Shown here piece by piece: positions 63,564 through 64,000 of a DNA stretch of 64,000 nucleotides. The stretch is from positions 1,240,001-1,304,000 of the forward strand of contig OZ242267.1 of assembly GCA_965207335.1 (NCBI GenBank), read 5' to 3'. The notes below the pieces were generated by a model that had not been told where the DNA came from, did not search any database, and was given only the letters and a program-made list of their open reading frames with translations. Numbering within the stretch: the stretch's first letter is position 1; each line of letters begins with the position of its first letter. A program made the translations under genes and the position numbers. The DNA comes from G965207335 sp965207335 (lineage in GTDB: Bacteria > Pseudomonadota > Gammaproteobacteria > PS1 > Pseudothioglobaceae).

Positions 63564-63654
63564 AAGTATTTTTTAGTATTAAACTTTGTAATTGTCTTTT
63601 GTAGGTAGGGAATAGAAAAAACTAGTAATTTAATATCATCTAGTGCAGTAATTT
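63554..63654. repeat. 101-bp direct repeat, copy B (between fis and the 53-residue ORF)
   Basis: Same orientation as copy A at 63055-63155, 99 of 101 bases identical. Not coding here. Its recent origin is indicated by the near identity. Confidence 0.92.
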
Positions 63655-63676
63655 ATTTTTTTGTTCTACTATAATT

Positions 63677-63910
63677 TTACAAGTTATAAAGCTTAGCCTT
63701 TTTATTAAAGGTAGCACGGTTAATACCTAGTATTTTGGATGCCTTGCTTTTATTATTATTTGTTTTTTTTAAAATAAACTTAAATAAAATTTTCTCAACA
63801 TCGTTTAGCAGTAGTTTATGCAAATTAGTACAATTGCTATAACCTAAATCATCAATACACTCTGATAATTTGTTATTAATACATTCTTCTAGGTTGTATT
63901 TATCACTCAT
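63677..63910 (-). CDS. fis: Fis-family DNA-binding protein
   Basis: 77 residues from the ATG at 63910; a TTG four codons earlier is also in frame. The C-terminal half is a Fis-type helix-turn-helix (N-N-K-S-K-A-S-K-I-L-G-I-N-R-A-T-F-N-K-K). The N-terminal helices are divergent, and the protein is shorter than the 98-residue enteric Fis, as in many other Gammaproteobacteria. Fis binds and bends DNA at growth-related promoters. fis upstream of purH matches the order in pseudomonads. Confidence 0.88.
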   Translation of the reverse strand: MSDKYNLEECINNKLSECIDDLGYSNCTNLHKLLLNDVEKILFKFILKKTNNNKSKASKILGINRATFNKKAKLYNL

Positions 63911-64000
63911 ATTATTCCACAAAAAGAATTACTATTTTTTTATACAGGGAATTGTATAAAAACTTTTTATAAAAATTATAAACTATCTTAAAACCATAAA

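Noticed and set aside
1..64000. CRISPR array or prophage
   Set aside because: No regularly spaced identical repeats and no phage structural genes were seen; the repeats present are MITEs, protein-coding repeats or short tandem arrays.

Overview
This window is strongly AT-rich bacterial chromosome. Its gene content points to a gammaproteobacterium, probably a chemoautotroph. It carries a phosphoribulokinase (Calvin cycle), fabA/fabB unsaturated fatty acid synthesis, yidD/yidC, and gene orders typical of Gammaproteobacteria: folC-SPOR-cvpA-purF-metZ, trpA-accD, rpmF-plsX-fabH, rpmH-rnpA-yidD-yidC, and fis followed by purH. Small genes, short operons, AT bias and many dispersed short repeats fit a SUP05/Thioglobus-like or bathymodiolin-symbiont-like lineage. 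That placement is inference; no rRNA or RuBisCO lies in the window.

Layout. 0-0.9 kb: hicBA remnant at the edge, a duplicated murD tail, hairpins and a repeat element. 0.85-6.7 kb: murD, a BI-1/YccA membrane protein, rppH, a DUF1223 protein, ddl and an MHS-family transporter. 6.8-9.3 kb: a small accessory island with an orphan adenine methyltransferase and an integrase-like protein that has lost catalytic residues. 9.3-23 kb: a TauD-like oxygenase, yidC-yidD-rnpA-rpmH, glmU, gltD, rplS, xerD, gyrA, fabH-plsX-rpmF and tRNA-Arg(CCG). 23-31 kb: ccmBA, a small membrane protein, a PrcB-like protein and a 1863-residue surface subtilase with nine Ig-like repeats. 31.8-46 kb: a second MHS transporter, an FKBP, two tiny membrane proteins, DUF2797, purC, a methyltransferase-HNH fusion, fabB-fabA, metZ-purF-cvpA, a SPOR protein, folC, fxsA, trmB and xth. 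46-52.6 kb: pyrE, a tandem repeat, a frameshifted porin, a PfkB kinase, ispH, slpA, accD and trpA. 52.8-60.7 kb: a co-directional + strand block of a ferredoxin reductase, bolA, dnaA, dnaN, gyrB, prkB, a heavy-metal-binding protein and thiS. 61-64 kb: csp, an N-terminally extended purH, a 53-codon ORF and fis.

The most distinctive feature is a family of MITE-like elements. They have 16-bp inverted ends (GAGACCTTTGCATAAA), measure about 164 bp or are internally deleted to 106, 76, 68 or 56 bp, and are flanked mostly by 5-bp target duplications. At least eleven copies sit at gene borders. They supply start codons, stop codons or C-termini to neighbours (rppH, the PrcB-like gene, the SPOR gene). 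One landed exactly on the ATGA start/stop overlap of ccmA-ccmB and duplicated it, so both genes stay intact. A second, much more decayed repeat family occupies several long intergenic gaps.

The best candidates for something undescribed are: the surface subtilase with an adjacent PrcB-like lipoprotein (possibly a dentilisin-like complex); the methyltransferase-HNH fusion; the catalytically degraded integrase-like protein; the unexplained 155-residue N-terminal extension of PurH together with a 101-bp duplication; and candidate leaderless genes for small membrane and metal-binding proteins.
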